Shown here: positions 17,918 to 26,343 of the stretch, one piece after another
Layout of the letters: every line of letters begins with the position of its first letter
Position numbering within the stretch: position 1 is the stretch's first letter
Source of the DNA: Gemmatimonadota bacterium
GTDB lineage: Bacteria; Gemmatimonadota; Gemmatimonadetes; Gemmatimonadales; GWC2-71-9
Assembly: GCA_009692185.1 (NCBI GenBank)
Contig: SHZT01000009.1
Span: forward strand, 1-49,334
Reading direction: 5' to 3'
DNA: 49,334 nt
Made by a program: the position numbers and the translations under genes
Notes under the pieces: model-generated
Told to the model about the DNA's origin: nothing
Database searches by the model: none
What the model saw: the letters and a program-made list of their open reading frames with translations, nothing else

Positions 17918-18729
17918 CGACCCACGTTCTCCTCGCGGCCGCGCTGGGTTTCCTGGGCGCGACGCCTGGGGCCGCTCAGGAACGACCCGAACCCCGGCTG
18001 CTCCTTTCCGCCTTTGGCGGGGTCGCCGGGGGACGACACCTCTGGGCCGTCACCGCCAGCCGCTGTTCGTACTTGGAACTGTCGCTCCGGCTCGCTACGA
18101 CACACTGCGGCTGTCGCGGGACATCCGCCCCGGACTGGTCCTCGGGTTCGCCGGCACGCTCTTCCCGTCCCCTTCGCTCGGAATCACCGGCGAGATTGTG
18201 TTCCTCGGGCTGTCGACGGACGATCACTGCTCCGTAACGTTCGAGAACGTGTTCACCGATCCGCTTTCCCGAAACGCGGCGCTCTGCGCCGACATTGACG
18301 CTCATTCCGTTTCTCCGACGACCGTGGGGTTCTACGCCGGCGCCACGTATCGGGCGTTCCCCCGGGGGTTTGCCAGTCCTTACCTTCGAGCCGAGGTCGG
18401 CCTGGCAACGCGGAGCGGCAGCACCGTAGAGATGGAAGGCGCGTATCTCGACGCGGGCCCGGTCGTGCGACGGCGGGCCGTGATCATAGACCCGGCGAGC
18501 AAGGCGCCCGTCCCCAGCGCGGCGTTCGCGTTCGGCGTCATGATCCCCGTGGCCGCGGGCCACCAGGCACGACTCGAGCTCCGCGATCACCTGATCATCA
18601 ATGCGACGGGTGGCCGGGGTCGCCGACGCGCTGGCGATCGCGCCGACGTCGACGGTCCTGGTGCACAGCATCGCGCTCACGGCAGGCATAGACATCGTAC
18701 TGGAGCGGAAGCGGGGGCGGAGGTACTGA
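17914..18729 (+). pseudogene. Second outer-membrane barrel protein, two frameshifts
   Basis: Read in three pieces. Frame A from about 17914 gives a signal peptide (LLAAALGFLGATPGAAQ) and LLLSAFGGVAGGRHLWAV. Near 18045-18062 the barrel sequence continues one frame back: PLFVLGTVAPARYDTLRL, GLVLGFAGTLFP, GITGEIVFLGLS, VGFYAGATYRAFP, SPYLRAEVGLATRS. Near 18600 it returns to the first frame for APTSTVLVHSIALTAGIDIVLERKRGRRY and stops at 18729. The two shifts compensate. No standard start codon is visible near the signal peptide, so the 5' end may also be altered. Either a decaying paralogue of the preceding barrel gene or base-call errors. Confidence 0.65.
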
Positions 18730-18770
18730 AAGGCGACGATGGATGGGGCGATGGTGGGAGGGCGATGAGG
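18730..18770. repeat. GCGATGG-word repeat containing the mobA start
   Basis: Degenerate GCGACGATGG, GGGGCGATGG, TGGGAGGGCGATG words. The GGGAGGG part serves as a Shine-Dalgarno at good spacing and the last GCGATG supplies the mobA ATG (18765). Same word family as the mrp linker (9459-9520). Confidence 0.6.
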
Positions 18771-19358
18771 GGGGCGATCCTCGCAGGGGGAAATGCTTCG
18801 CGATTCGGCGGCAGACCGAAGGGGCTCGAGCGGGTCGGCGGAGAGAGGATTCTCGATCGCGTCGTCGCCGTGGTGAAGGCCGCGACCGGGACGCTCCCGT
18901 TGCTGGTCGCGAACGCGCCGGATGCCGCGGCGTGGCGACCTGATCTCGAGGTGGTACCAGATGTCCTACCGCGCCATGGAAGCCTGGGCGGGATATACAC
19001 AGCGGTGTGCGCGGGGAGCGGACCGGTCCTCGTAGTCGGGTGGGACATGCCATTCCTCAACGCCGATCTGCTCGGCGCCCTGATCGCCGGCTCCGTCGAG
19101 TTCGATGTGTACGCACCGGAGAGTGGCGGGCCCCGCGGCATCGAGCCGCTCTGCGCGGTGTATGGACCCGCCTGCGGCCCCGCGATCCGCGAGTGCCTGG
19201 AGCGCAAGGAACTGGCGGCGGTCGCCTTTCACGACACGGTGCGTGTGGGCGTTCTCCCAAGAGTGCAGGTCGAGAAATTCGGCGCTGGGAAGACTCTATT
19301 CTTCAACGTCAATGAGCCATCGGATCTCGATCGAGCGGAGGCATTCTGGCGCGCGTGA
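18765..19358 (+). CDS. mobA: Molybdenum cofactor guanylyltransferase MobA
   Basis: 197 residues from ATG 18765. Nucleotidyltransferase fold: GAILAGGNASRFGGRPKGLERVGG at 3-26 (GTP/Mg-binding loop with the conserved Lys), VVPDVLPRHGSLGGIYTAV, VVGWDMPFLNADLLGAL (metal-binding WDMPF) and FFNVNEPSDLDRA near the end. Converts Mo-molybdopterin to the guanine dinucleotide form used by DMSO-reductase-family enzymes. It overlaps moeA by four bases (GTGA). A frame open upstream to 18198 belongs to the broken barrel gene and is not part of MobA. Confidence 0.92.
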   Translation: MRGAILAGGNASRFGGRPKGLERVGGERILDRVVAVVKAATGTLPLLVANAPDAAAWRPDLEVVPDVLPRHGSLGGIYTAVCAGSGPVLVVGWDMPFLNADLLGALIAGSVEFDVYAPESGGPRGIEPLCAVYGPACGPAIRECLERKELAAVAFHDTVRVGVLPRVQVEKFGAGKTLFFNVNEPSDLDRAEAFWRA

Positions 19359-20611
19359 AGGCTGAGCCCGGCCACGGGCTCACGCCGGCAGACGCCGCAC
19401 GCGCGGTCCTCAAGCGGGTCCGCGCCCTCGCGGTCGAGCGGGTGCCCCTGGGCGCAGCGGCTGGCCGGGTGCTGGGACGCGCGGTGAAGAGCCCGCTGGA
19501 TATCCCGCCGTGGAACAACTCCGCGATGGACGGATACGCAACGCGGAAGTCGGATCTCGGAACGCGGAACGTTGAACTGCGCGTCATCGAGACTATTCCC
19601 GCCGGTGCATTCCCACGGAAGAAACCGGGACGCGGTCAGTGCTCCCGGATCTTCACCGGCGCACCCGTGCCGGAGGAGTGTGACACGGTGATCCGGCAGG
19701 AAGACGTCACCGTGCTGGATGGCGGCCGGGTGCGGATCAACGACCTGCGGGACGCCGGGAAGAACGTGCGGAAGCGCGGCGAAGACATTCGGCGCGGCGC
19801 CCTGGTCCTCGAGAAAGGCGCCACGCTCGGGCCGGCGCAGGTGGGCGTGCTCGCGTCGGTTGGCGAGGCGGTGATCTCCGCGTACCGGCGGCCGCTTGTG
19901 GCCATTCTCGCTACCGGCGACGAGATCGTGGACATGGACCAGCGCGCCGAGATCCGGTCGGGGCGGAAGATCGCGTCGTCCAACAGTTACACGCTGGCCG
20001 CGCTCATCGCCGAGGCTGGCGGCGTGCCGGTCAATCTCGGCATCGCCCGTGATGACCCGAAGGACATTGCGCGCCGCCTGGCCAAAGCGAAGGACGCCGA
20101 CCTGATCGTCACCACGGCGGGTGTCAGCGTGGGTGACCACGACCACGTGCGGGCCGCGCTGGACCGCATGGGTCTCACGCTCGATTTCTGGCGGATCCGC
20201 ATGCGTCCGGGCGCGCCGGTGGGATTCGGCATGCTCGGCAAGCGGCCGTGGATCGGGCTCCCCGGGAACCCGGTCAGCACCATGGTCGCGTTCGAGCTGT
20301 TCGTGCGGCCGGCGATCCGGAGAATGCTGGGGCACACGGGGCTGTTTCGGCGCACGACCGGCGTGCGGGCGGGAGAGGAGATCAAGCTCGGGCCGAAACT
20401 GCAGCATTTCCTGCGGGTCACGCTGACCGACGAGGGCGGCGCGCTCACGGCGCGGCTTACCGGCTCGCAGAGTTCCGGCGTGCTGACGTCCATGGCCAAG
20501 GCCGGCGCGTTACTAATCGTCGGCGAAGATCAGCGAGTGGTTTACCAGGGCGAGACGATACAGGCAATTCGGCTCAATGAAACCGAACACGCCGCCGCCC
20601 CGCCGTTCTAG
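19355..20611 (+). CDS. moeA: Molybdopterin molybdenumtransferase MoeA
   Basis: 418 residues from GTG 19355. Inserts molybdate into adenylylated molybdopterin. Signature parts: [17 protein letters not shown] near 46-62, [16 protein letters not shown] near 104, [38 protein letters not shown] and [31 protein letters not shown], and the C-terminal domain IV. Directly after MDGYA the usual short variable loop is encoded by an AACGCGGAAG-word repeat ([13 protein letters not shown]). Its TAG stop shares the CTAG palindrome with the stop of the convergent FKBP gene. Confidence 0.95.
   Translation: MKAEPGHGLTPADAARAVLKRVRALAVERVPLGAAAGRVLGRAVKSPLDIPPWNNSAMDGYATRKSDLGTRNVELRVIETIPAGAFPRKKPGRGQCSRIFTGAPVPEECDTVIRQEDVTVLDGGRVRINDLRDAGKNVRKRGEDIRRGALVLEKGATLGPAQVGVLASVGEAVISAYRRPLVAILATGDEIVDMDQRAEIRSGRKIASSNSYTLAALIAEAGGVPVNLGIARDDPKDIARRLAKAKDADLIVTTAGVSVGDHDHVRAALDRMGLTLDFWRIRMRPGAPVGFGMLGKRPWIGLPGNPVSTMVAFELFVRPAIRRMLGHTGLFRRTTGVRAGEEIKLGPKLQHFLRVTLTDEGGALTARLTGSQSSGVLTSMAKAGALLIVGEDQRVVYQGETIQAIRLNETEHAAAPPF
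19540..19571. repeat. AACGCGGAAG-word repeat inside moeA
   Basis: AACGCGGAAGTCGG then TCGGAACGCGGAACG, in-frame after the conserved MDGYA of MoeA. The GGAACGCGGAA word is shared with the hairpin region at 10922-10938. Confidence 0.6.
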
Positions 20612-21000
20612 CCCAACTTCAGGCCAAGCAACTCGACGTCGAACACCAAGACGGCATTCGGCGGGATGTCAGGCGGGGCTCCGCGTGTGCCGTATCCAAG
20701 GGCGGAGGGAAGCACGAGCTTCCGTTTCCCGCCGATCTTCATGCCTGCTACACCCTCATCCCACCCGGCAATGACCTGGCGTGCCGCGAGGCGGAACGCG
20801 AACGGGTCGTTGCGATCCTTGCTCGAGTCGAACTTGGAGCCGTTGGGCAGCCAACCGGTGTAGTGCACCGTCGCCTGATGCCCCGCCTTGGCCTCAGTGC
20901 CTGTGCCGACGACCAAGTCCTGGTAATGCAGGCCTGACGGGGTCTTGGTCATCTTCGCGATATCCACGCCCAGCGCGGCCGCGAACTTGATGTTTTCCAT
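20608..21000 (-). CDS. FKBP-type peptidyl-prolyl cis-trans isomerase
   Basis: 130 residues from ATG 21000. Single FKBP domain: [61 protein letters not shown] and [15 protein letters not shown] cover the active-site pocket (Tyr, Phe/Asp, Trp of GWDEGV, Tyr of LGYG). No signal peptide, so cytosolic. Catalyses proline isomerisation. It starts three bases after the ETF-QO stop and is the last gene of the etfB-etfA-ETF-QO unit. No known functional tie to electron transfer; possibly a folding helper. Confidence 0.93.
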   Translation of the reverse strand: MENIKFAAALGVDIAKMTKTPSGLHYQDLVVGTGTEAKAGHQATVHYTGWLPNGSKFDSSKDRNDPFAFRLAARQVIAGWDEGVAGMKIGGKRKLVLPSALGYGTRGAPPDIPPNAVLVFDVELLGLKLG

Positions 21001-21002
21001 GG

Positions 21003-22673
21003 TCACATCCTCTTGTATCGGGGACCGCTGCCGCCTTCGCGCGGAGTCCACCGTGGACCCAGCACGTCGGTCGCCTTGCAATCCACGCAGTTGGGCGGGT
21101 TCACCTTGAGTTTTCCGTCCACCAGCTCGTACACACCGGCCGGACAGAGGTGAGCATACATCCGGGCGACGTCCTCCGGAACGTCTTGGCCCACAATCAA
21201 GTGCGACGGAATGGTATCGCGGGTGGCGTTCCCGGATTTGAAGACGGCGTCCACCTTGGAAAAAGTGAGTTTGTTATTAGGTGCGGATGAGCGGATGAGG
21301 GGATGAGCGGCTGCACCCTGCCGTGGCACGTCGGCATCGCGGTGCATCGAGATCTTGCCGCCGGGGAAGGCGCCGCCGGTGAGGGTCATGAGGCCTGCCT
21401 TCACCCCGCCCACGTAGAAGCCGTCCTTGAACGCAAGCCGCATGTTGCGGGTGCGGTACAGATCCTTCGTGATGAACGATTCGTTGACGCGCCGGTCGTA
21501 CTCGCCAAGCTGGGTTGCGGAGCAGTCGTTGGCCTTGAGGGCGCGGAAGATGGCGCGGGCGGCGAACATGCCGGACTGCATGGCATAGTGAACGCCCTTG
21601 AGTGACGGGACGTCCACAAACCCTGCTGCATCCCCGGCGATGAGGACGCCGTCGCCCGAGCGACGCGTGGGGAGCGAGTAGAAGCCGCCCTCAGGGATTG
21701 TCTTGGCTCCCCACTCCACCATTTCTCCACCCTCCAGGTACTTCCGGAACAGCGGGTGCAGCTTCATGCGCTGGAGGGTTTCGTGCACGTCGAAATCGGG
21801 GTCGGGGCAATCGAGGCCGGCCACGAGGCCGAGGGCCAGGACGTTTGGCTCGAGCGGGTAGAGGAAACTCCCGCCGAACGCATCTGCCGGGAGAGGCCAA
21901 CCCATCGTGTGGATTACGCGATCGAGAGGCCGCTTGGTCTCCCAGATTTCCTTGACGCCCAGCGCGAAGATCTGCGGGTTCGGTGAGCCGATGTTCTGCC
22001 ATTCCAGGTATGCCTGCGCGAGCGGTCCCCGTGTTCCTTCCGTCAGCACCGTGACCCTCGCCGCGACGTCTGTCGGCGGCCTGTAGCCCGACGCCGGCTG
22101 TCGGTCGCGGCCCAGGCCGGAGGGCGTCGTCCGCACGCCGGCCACGCGCGGGCCATCTACCAGCAAGGAGTCGGCGGGATACCCGGGGAACAGGTTGACG
22201 CCAGCCTGCTCCGCTTTTTCGCCCAGCCACCGGACGATTTCGCAGAGCGACGCGACGTAGAATCCCTTGTTGTGCATGGTGGGCGGCGTTGGGATCCGGA
22301 CGTGGCCGCCCTGGGTGAGTACGCAGACCGATTCCTTCGTGACCAGCCCGCGGAATGGAAAGTCCGGGTCGGCCATGCCGGGAAACAGTTCGTGAAACGC
22401 CCGCGGGTTCACCACGGCGCCGGACAGCGAATGCTCCCCGAGGGCCGCTGCTTTCTCCAATACGCCAATTCCGATTTCGCCGAGCCCGTTTCGGGATTCG
22501 TTGTCGTGCTTGACCAGGCGGGCAAGTTCGATGGCGCCCGCGAGGCCCGCAGGCCCTGCGCCGACGAACACGACGTCGAGGTCAATGCGATCGTCGGCGG
22601 GTTTTTCGGCGAGGATCAGCCGGTCTTTCGGGAGGGCTGGCTGGAATCGTGCGGGAACGAATGAAGTGGACAT
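21003..22673 (-). CDS. Electron transfer flavoprotein-quinone oxidoreductase
   Basis: 556 residues from ATG 22673. Membrane-associated FAD/Fe-S enzyme passing electrons from ETF to the quinone pool. Visible: FAD fold [72 protein letters not shown], and the C-terminal ferredoxin-like part CPAGVYELV. Two oddities. The [4Fe-4S] ligand set is incomplete: Cys510, Cys529 and Cys532 are present, but residue 535, Cys in the usual NCxxCxxCD pattern, is Thr (NCVDCKATD). A GCGGATGA array (21283-21314) is translated as HPLIRSSAP in the linker before [11 protein letters not shown]. It overlaps no gene and follows etfA by four bases. Confidence 0.93.
   Translation of the reverse strand: MSTSFVPARFQPALPKDRLILAEKPADDRIDLDVVFVGAGPAGLAGAIELARLVKHDNESRNGLGEIGIGVLEKAAALGEHSLSGAVVNPRAFHELFPGMADPDFPFRGLVTKESVCVLTQGGHVRIPTPPTMHNKGFYVASLCEIVRWLGEKAEQAGVNLFPGYPADSLLVDGPRVAGVRTTPSGLGRDRQPASGYRPPTDVAARVTVLTEGTRGPLAQAYLEWQNIGSPNPQIFALGVKEIWETKRPLDRVIHTMGWPLPADAFGGSFLYPLEPNVLALGLVAGLDCPDPDFDVHETLQRMKLHPLFRKYLEGGEMVEWGAKTIPEGGFYSLPTRRSGDGVLIAGDAAGFVDVPSLKGVHYAMQSGMFAARAIFRALKANDCSATQLGEYDRRVNESFITKDLYRTRNMRLAFKDGFYVGGVKAGLMTLTGGAFPGGKISMHRDADVPRQGAAAHPLIRSSAPNNKLTFSKVDAVFKSGNATRDTIPSHLIVGQDVPEDVARMYAHLCPAGVYELVDGKLKVNPPNCVDCKATDVLGPRWTPREGGSGPRYKRM
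21283..21314. repeat. 8-bp array inside the ETF-QO gene
   Basis: GCGGATGA, GCGGATGA, GGGGATGA, GCGGCTGC. On the coding strand it reads as TCATCCGC-type units, the same orientation as the other arrays relative to their genes. The frame stays open. Confidence 0.85.
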
Positions 22674-22677
22674 CAGG

Positions 22678-23643
22678 TCACGCCCCACGGAGCTTCTTGA
22701 TCTCCTCGGTGAGCCGCGGCACGATCTCGAACAGGTCGCCCACGATTCCGTAGTCGGCGACTTTGAAGATCGGCGCGTCCTTGTCCCGGTTGATCGCGAC
22801 GATGACTTTCGCGGTCCGCATGCCGGCCAGGTGCTGCACGGCGCCCGAAATGCCGATCGCGAAGTAGAGGGACGGACTCACGGTCTTGCCGGTCTGTCCC
22901 ACCTGGTCGGCGTGGGACCGCCAGCCGGCATCAACCACGGCGCGCGAGGCGCCGACGGCGGCATTCCCGAACGCCGCGGCGAGATCTTCGAGCAACTTGA
23001 AATTGGCCGGTTCCTTGAGCCCCCGCCCGCCGGCCACCACGATGGCCGCTTCCGCCACGTCGAGCGCGGTACGCTCAGGAGCCTTCACCTGCGTCGTCTT
23101 TGCACGTCCGGGGTCGGCCGGCGCCGGCACCGGCGTGACGGTTCCCGCCTTCGCGGAGGCGACCGCCGCGAATACGTTGGGCCGGACCGACACCACGCAC
23201 GACGGCGCGGTGACGCGGGTGCGGCTGAGCGCCTTGCCGGAATAGACCGGCCGGGTGGCGACGACACCCTGGTCCAGGGCGAGCGCGGTGACGTCCGCCA
23301 GCAGGGGAACGCCGAGCCGCGCTGCAATCCTCGGCCCAAGATCCCGGCCCTGTGCGGTCGCGGCCAGGACGACAGCGGAATAGGCACCGGCCTTCGCCCG
23401 CTCGGCCACCGCCTCGGCATAGGCCGAGGCCTGGTACAGGCGAAGGCGATCATCCGCGATGACGAAGACACGGTCTGCTCCGTGGGCGGCCAGACCGTCG
23501 GTGGAAATGCCTCCGGGCCCAATGAGGACGGCGTCCACGGTCCCGGACGGGTCCGCGAGGAGCCGCGCGGCCGCCAGGGCTTCAAACGAGACACCGCGGA
23601 GCTTGCCGTCTCTCTGTTCGAGTACCGCGAGAATGGCGCTCAT
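22678..23643 (-). CDS. etfA: Electron transfer flavoprotein alpha subunit
   Basis: 321 residues from ATG 23643, which overlaps the etfB stop (ATGA). N-terminal alpha/beta domain (ILAVLEQRDGKLRGVSFEALAAA), then the C-terminal FAD-binding domain with VAGGRGLKEPANFKLLEDLAAAFG, ASRAVVDAGWRSHADQVGQTGKTVSPSLY and AIGISGAVQHLAGMRTAKVIVAINRDKDAPIF, the ETF-alpha signature. Accepts electrons from acyl-CoA dehydrogenases as heterodimer with EtfB. A longer frame upstream to 23979 is antisense-like shadow inside etfB. Confidence 0.96.
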   Translation of the reverse strand: MSAILAVLEQRDGKLRGVSFEALAAARLLADPSGTVDAVLIGPGGISTDGLAAHGADRVFVIADDRLRLYQASAYAEAVAERAKAGAYSAVVLAATAQGRDLGPRIAARLGVPLLADVTALALDQGVVATRPVYSGKALSRTRVTAPSCVVSVRPNVFAAVASAKAGTVTPVPAPADPGRAKTTQVKAPERTALDVAEAAIVVAGGRGLKEPANFKLLEDLAAAFGNAAVGASRAVVDAGWRSHADQVGQTGKTVSPSLYFAIGISGAVQHLAGMRTAKVIVAINRDKDAPIFKVADYGIVGDLFEIVPRLTEEIKKLRGA

Positions 23644-24395
23644 CAGATGGCCTTCGCTTCGGAGCGCAGGGCCTGGATGAGGGCGGTCACGGCGTCGGGG
23701 CCTTCGCCCACGATGCGGCCTTCCTTCCGGGCGGGCGGGAGAGCCAACTCGAGGAGGGTGACACCGCCGGCGTCGAGCGTCACGGCCTTCACCTCGAGCG
23801 GTTTCTTCTTCGCGGCCATAATGCCCTTGAGCGCGGGGTAGCGCGGCTCGTTCAGCCCCTTGTCGGCGCTGAGCACGGCGGGGAGCGAAAGCTCCACGAC
23901 TTCGATGCCCCCCTCGACTTCGCGTTCGGCCACGGCACTGCCCCCGTTCACCTCGAGGTGCCCGATGGCGGTGACGCACGGCAGGTCGAGCAATTCGGCG
24001 ACCATCGGGCCGACCGCCTGGTGGTAGTCGTCAATGGCAAACTTGCCGAACAGAATGAGGTCGTAGGCGCCCGACTTGAGCTCGGCGGCGAGGGCCCGGG
24101 CGGCGGGCAGGGGGTCGGCGGACGGCGTGTCGGTCTTGAGGAGGACACCGCGGTCCGCGCCCATGGCGAGCGTGGTGCGAATGGTTTCCTGAGACGCGTC
24201 GGAACCCAACGCGTAGACGACGACCTCGCCGTTCCCCGCTTTTTCCTTCAGGCGGAGCGCCTCTTCGACGGCGAACTCGTCGTATGGGTTGAGGATGAAC
24301 TTGACGCCGGCCTCGTCGATGGACTTCCCATCAACGCCGATCTTGATGCGGGTCTCCGTGTCGGGGACCCGTTTCACGCAGACAGCGATTTTCAC
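23643..24395 (-). CDS. etfB: Electron transfer flavoprotein beta subunit
   Basis: 250 residues from GTG 24395. KIAVCVKRVPDTE at the start, NPYDEFAVEEALRLKE, the AMP-binding region with GADRGVLL and FGKFAIDDYHQAVGPMVAELLDLP, and the C-terminal LSADKGLNEPRYPALKGIMAAKKKPLE ETF-beta signature. First gene of the etfB-etfA-ETF-QO-FKBP operon; the corA gene ends 13 bases upstream on the same strand. With glutaryl-CoA dehydrogenase (41359-42543) this gives a complete route from acyl-CoA to quinone in the window. Confidence 0.96.
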   Translation of the reverse strand: MKIAVCVKRVPDTETRIKIGVDGKSIDEAGVKFILNPYDEFAVEEALRLKEKAGNGEVVVYALGSDASQETIRTTLAMGADRGVLLKTDTPSADPLPAARALAAELKSGAYDLILFGKFAIDDYHQAVGPMVAELLDLPCVTAIGHLEVNGGSAVAEREVEGGIEVVELSLPAVLSADKGLNEPRYPALKGIMAAKKKPLEVKAVTLDAGGVTLLELALPPARKEGRIVGEGPDAVTALIQALRSEAKAI

Positions 24396-24408
24396 CGTGG
24401 CACCCTTG

Positions 24409-25485
24409 CTACTCGATCCATTTCTTCCGGCGGAAATAGAGGACCATGCCGTACGCGAGCACCAGCATGACGATCAGCACCAATGCGTACCCGTATTCCC
24501 ACTTCAGCTCCGGCATGTGTTCGAAGTTCATGCCGTATACCCCCACAACGAACGTCAATGGAATGAACACTGTCGTGATGATGGTCAGGACCTTCATCAC
24601 CTCGTTCATTCTGTTCGAGAGGCTGGACATGTAGATCTCGACCATGCCACCCAGGATATCGCGGAATGTCTCAACCGTGTCCATGATCTGGATGCAGTGG
24701 TCGTACACGTCCTTGAGGTAGGGCCGCGTGTCCGCCCGCACCAATGGCGACTCGGAGCGCTGGAGGTTAGCGATCACTTCGCGGAGCGGCCAGGCGGCGC
24801 GCCGGAGCGCCAGGGTTCCCCGTTTCAGGTGATTGATCTTCTGGAGCGAGTCGGGCGCGGGGTGTTCCATGATTTCGTCTTCCAGCGCCTCGATCTTGTC
24901 GCCGATCCCCTCGAGCACCACAAAGTAGTTATCCACGATCACGTCAATCAGCGCGTGGGCCAGGTAGTCGGCGCCGCATTTCCGGATGCGACCCTTGTCC
25001 TGCCGGATGCGCTGGCGCACGGGGTCGAAGAAGTCACCGCCCGGTTTTTCCTGGAACGTGAGCAGGAAGTTCTCCCCCACCAGCATGGAAAGTTGTTCCC
25101 ATTCCACGCCGCTCTTGCCTTCACCCGGCGTCAGCATCTTGAGGACGATGTAGAGGCAGTTGCCGAGGTCTTCGATCTTGGGGCGCTGGCCTGAATGGAG
25201 AATGTCTTCGAGGATGAGCGCGTGAACGCCAAACAGCTGGCCCAGCCGCTCGATCACGGGGACCTCGTGAATACCGTCCACGTTGATCCACGAGACGGTC
25301 TTCGTCTCCTTGAGCGGGACGACTTCCTCGAGGTTGGCCGGCTCCCAGTCGGCGCAGTGACCTGTGGCGTCGTAATCGATGACGGTGACCTTGACCGTGT
25401 GGTCCCGCTCCAGGCCGACGGGAATCAGCTCGCCGGGAATGGCGCCGAGCTTGCGGCTGAGGCGCTGGACACGCTTCTCGGTCAC
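24409..25485 (-). CDS. corA: CorA-type Mg2+/Co2+ channel
   Basis: 358 residues from GTG 25485 with AGGTGA upstream. Large cytosolic N-terminal domain (HCADWEPANLEEVVPLKETKTVSWINVDG...), long helices (EGIGDKIEALEDEIMEHP, SNRMNEVMKVLTIITTVFIPLTFVVGVYGMNF), the universally conserved pore motif YGMNF, then the second membrane helix (YGYALVLIVMLVLAYGMVLYF) and a basic tail RRKKW. Forms a pentameric divalent-cation channel in the inner membrane. Full length. Close spacing to etfB may mean read-through only. Confidence 0.95.
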   Translation of the reverse strand: MTEKRVQRLSRKLGAIPGELIPVGLERDHTVKVTVIDYDATGHCADWEPANLEEVVPLKETKTVSWINVDGIHEVPVIERLGQLFGVHALILEDILHSGQRPKIEDLGNCLYIVLKMLTPGEGKSGVEWEQLSMLVGENFLLTFQEKPGGDFFDPVRQRIRQDKGRIRKCGADYLAHALIDVIVDNYFVVLEGIGDKIEALEDEIMEHPAPDSLQKINHLKRGTLALRRAAWPLREVIANLQRSESPLVRADTRPYLKDVYDHCIQIMDTVETFRDILGGMVEIYMSSLSNRMNEVMKVLTIITTVFIPLTFVVGVYGMNFEHMPELKWEYGYALVLIVMLVLAYGMVLYFRRKKWIE

Positions 25486-25566
25486 GACATCACCTCGCCT
25501 TTGGCCGGTCGGCCGGGGGGATCAGGAAGTGCGGAAGAATTTACTCCGGTGCGCCTGAAACGCACG

Positions 25567-25587
25567 TGGGGCCCCGATGGGCCCCCA
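25567..25587. repeat. Short perfect hairpin GGGGCCC-CGAT-GGGCCCC
   Basis: Stem 25568-25574 with 25579-25585, loop CCGAT-type. It lies after the cytochrome gene on the minus strand, 24 bases past its stop, without a clear T-run. It may slow transcription or protect the 3' end. Confidence 0.55.
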
Positions 25588-25610
25588 GGCCGTGTCGGGT
25601 CCTGCCAGCT

Positions 25611-26267
25611 TCAGCGGGCAGCGGCCTGCTTCACGCTCCCGACGTAAGAGGCCAATGCGGCGATCTCCTGCGGGTTCAGGTTCAGGTTCGGCATTTCGTT
25701 TCCGCTCTTGCTCTTCCCCAACGTGCCCTTGGGATCGGCGAGGAGTTGCTTCAGATACTCCACCGGGTACTGCCGGTTGGTGAGATCCGGCCCGACCTGG
25801 ATCTGGCGGTGGCAGGTGACGCACCCCTTCGCGATGAACAACCGGTGCCCGCGTTCCTGGTCATTCAAGACGAGGGCGCGAGCGCCCGCCTCAATGACCT
25901 GAATCGGCTCCAGCGTAACACCGCTGTTCCCGAACCCGCTCTTGATGGTGATGGTCCACGCACCGGCGGTGGGCAACGTGACGGTGGAGACGTACTGGCC
26001 GGCGGACTTGCCTGGCGCGCCCATGACGCGAAGCTCCGTGCCGCCCGCCCGGGCCTCGACTTCTGGCTTGAGGCCGTTGAGCAGGGTCAAGCCGTGCTGG
26101 CGCACCGTGTACGTAAGGGTCAGCGCCTTCCCGGCGACGATGTAGTCGGGCAGGTCCTGGACGGTGGTCACGGCCCACCCACCCATGGCCCGGTGAGCGG
26201 CGAACGGTGCGGCGCCGGCGATGAGCAAAGCGCCGAGCATGGCGATGGATGGCTGGCTTCGAATCAT
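25611..26267 (-). CDS. Exported mono-heme cytochrome c with N-terminal beta domain
   Basis: 218 residues from ATG 26267 (GGGGAGGA upstream). Signal peptide MIRSQPSIAMLGALLIAGAAP. Residues about 28-135 are a beta-sandwich reminiscent of FixH/YtkA or CopC-like modules (WAVTTVQDLPDYIVAGKALTLTYTVRQHG...). Residues about 145-218 are a class I cytochrome c with the heme site CVTCH and the distal Met in NEMPNLNLNPQEIAALASYV. It lies 76 bases downstream of a glucose/sorbosone dehydrogenase-like gene on the same strand, so it could accept electrons from that enzyme in the periplasm; this is inference. Confidence 0.88.
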   Translation of the reverse strand: MIRSQPSIAMLGALLIAGAAPFAAHRAMGGWAVTTVQDLPDYIVAGKALTLTYTVRQHGLTLLNGLKPEVEARAGGTELRVMGAPGKSAGQYVSTVTLPTAGAWTITIKSGFGNSGVTLEPIQVIEAGARALVLNDQERGHRLFIAKGCVTCHRQIQVGPDLTNRQYPVEYLKQLLADPKGTLGKSKSGNEMPNLNLNPQEIAALASYVGSVKQAAAR

Positions 26268-26343
26268 AGGATCCTCCCCGATGAGTATCTGCGACGCAGG
26301 GTGCTCGCAGTCGGAGTTAAGACGCCGCAACAGCAACCTGGGT

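Noticed and set aside
22678-23979. 433-residue reading frame suggesting an N-terminally extended EtfA
   Set aside because: The first 112 residues are Arg/Gly-rich shadow of etfB; a normal EtfA starts at 23643 with ATGA coupling.
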